Shown here piece after piece: positions 4,642 to 5,211 of a DNA stretch of 5,211 bases; position 1 is the first letter of the stretch; each line of letters starts with the position of its first letter. The position numbers and the translations under genes are program-made. Source of the DNA: Actinomycetes bacterium. Its GTDB lineage: Bacteria > Actinomycetota > Acidimicrobiia > Acidimicrobiales > Acidimicrobiaceae. Location of the stretch: assembly GCA_021790495.1 (NCBI GenBank), contig JAJYGZ010000333.1:1-5211 (forward strand), read 5' to 3'. The notes under the pieces are model-generated. The model worked only from the letters and a program-made list of their open reading frames with translations. It was not told the DNA's origin and did no database searches.

Positions 4642-5211
4642 ATGCTCACGCCAGCCGAACTTGCCGCCATTGAAGCATTCATGGCAGAGACTGAGAACAT
4701 CGACGAATACAAACGGGCGCTGGCAGTCGTCACCCTCGAGGATGGGAATCCCCTCGGCAGGACGGGCCTCTCTGTCAAGCATGTGCAACGAATTCGACGG
4801 GCATTGCGCAGCATCGGCACCGAGGCATTCAAGGACAAACGCCACAACAACGCTCCGGTACTTCTCACCAGGCCTCAAAGAGACGAAATGGCAGCCATGC
4901 TAAAGACAACAACTCCCAATGACCACGGCTATAGCAATTCCCCGTTTTGGTCAACACGGATCCTGGCTACGGTAATTAAGCGCAAATACGGTGTCGTCTA
5001 CTCCTCTCGGACCAGCTACTACGTTCTGTTCAGGAAAAGCGAGTTCAGCTTCCATCTGCCCGGCAAGCGCTATGAAAAAGCGGACCCAGAAGTACATAAG
5101 GCGGGCAGCATGGCCGCAATCGAACTCGGTGTCTCCAACGGCAGGGTGGAAGGTTTGAACACCAAGATCCGCTCCATCATCGCGAGATGCTATGGGCTTC
5201 ATTCCGCTCAG
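4642..5211 (+). CDS. Chimeric transposase fragment: IS630-type N-terminus joined to ISL3-type C-terminus (runs off window)
   Basis: This frame is open for 190 codons to the last base of the window, so the 3' end is missing. Residues 1-60 (MLTPAELAAIEAF..., LSVKHVQRIRRAL) look like the first helix-turn-helix of IS630 transposases. Residues 75-150 match the winged-helix segment (PF13592-like), with GYSNSPFWSTRIL at 96-108, IKRKYGVVYSSRTS at 112-125 and LPGKRYEKADPE at 139-150. An IS630 DDE catalytic core should follow. Instead, residues 157-190 (AAIELGVSNGRVEGLN, then IRSIIARCYGLHSAQ) read as the C-terminal end of an ISL3-family transposase, including the probable last acidic residue of its triad (E170). 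The join falls near 5089-5112 and keeps the frame. No catalytic aspartates are present, so transposition activity is not expected. ATG 4642 is the first start after a TAA at 4627-4629; no Shine-Dalgarno sequence is seen. Confidence 0.75.
   Translation, partial: MLTPAELAAIEAFMAETENIDEYKRALAVVTLEDGNPLGRTGLSVKHVQRIRRALRSIGTEAFKDKRHNNAPVLLTRPQRDEMAAMLKTTTPNDHGYSNSPFWSTRILATVIKRKYGVVYSSRTSYYVLFRKSEFSFHLPGKRYEKADPEVHKAGSMAAIELGVSNGRVEGLNTKIRSIIARCYGLHSAQ

Noticed and set aside
4000..4878. A 292-codon minus-strand frame across the FAH gene and transposase start
   Set aside because: It is antisense to a gene with all catalytic residues intact, its peptide has no recognisable domain, and it crosses the mobile-element boundary. 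It is a by-product of codon bias.

Overview
The window reads as a chromosomal segment of a moderately GC-rich bacterium. The wording of the proteins (a glutaryl-CoA-dehydrogenase-like enzyme, a YgjP-type metallopeptidase with a TTG start, and an ISL3-type transposase tail of the kind common in actinobacteria) fits Actinomycetota best. This taxonomic call is an inference from protein style and base composition only.

Layout. Positions 50-883 (+) encode a single-domain 3-hydroxyacyl-CoA dehydrogenase. It sits close behind what may be the last codons of an upstream gene (1-30). After a 93-bp convergent gap, 977-2152 (-) encodes an acyl-CoA dehydrogenase that keeps the catalytic glutamate and the arginine and serine expected of glutaryl-CoA dehydrogenases. 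A 456-bp divergent gap (2153-2608) holds no convincing gene. It does contain a run of short hairpins, a possible extended -10 promoter, a 7-bp inverted repeat around the dehydrogenase promoter region, and a tRNA-like relic on the minus strand. Positions 2609-3370 (+) encode a YgjP/DUF45 zinc metallopeptidase. A 252-bp gap then precedes 3623-4531 (+), a fumarylacetoacetate-hydrolase-family enzyme. From about 4560 the sequence changes character. At 4642-5211 (+) there is a mobile-element gene that runs off the window end.

How the genes fit together. Glutaryl-CoA dehydrogenase makes crotonyl-CoA. After hydration by a crotonase (not in this window), a 3-hydroxyacyl-CoA dehydrogenase would oxidise 3-hydroxybutyryl-CoA to acetoacetyl-CoA. 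Together with the FAH-family enzyme, this suggests a locus for catabolism of dicarboxylic or aromatic acids, or of lysine or tryptophan. The metallopeptidase looks unrelated to that pathway.

The most unusual item is the last gene. Its first ~150 residues read as the DNA-binding half of an IS630-family transposase. Its last ~35 residues read in the same frame as the C-terminal tail of an ISL3-family transposase, and no catalytic core lies between them. It may be a recombination-born chimera, a decayed element or an assembly join. Nothing else in the window amounts to a convincing undescribed system.
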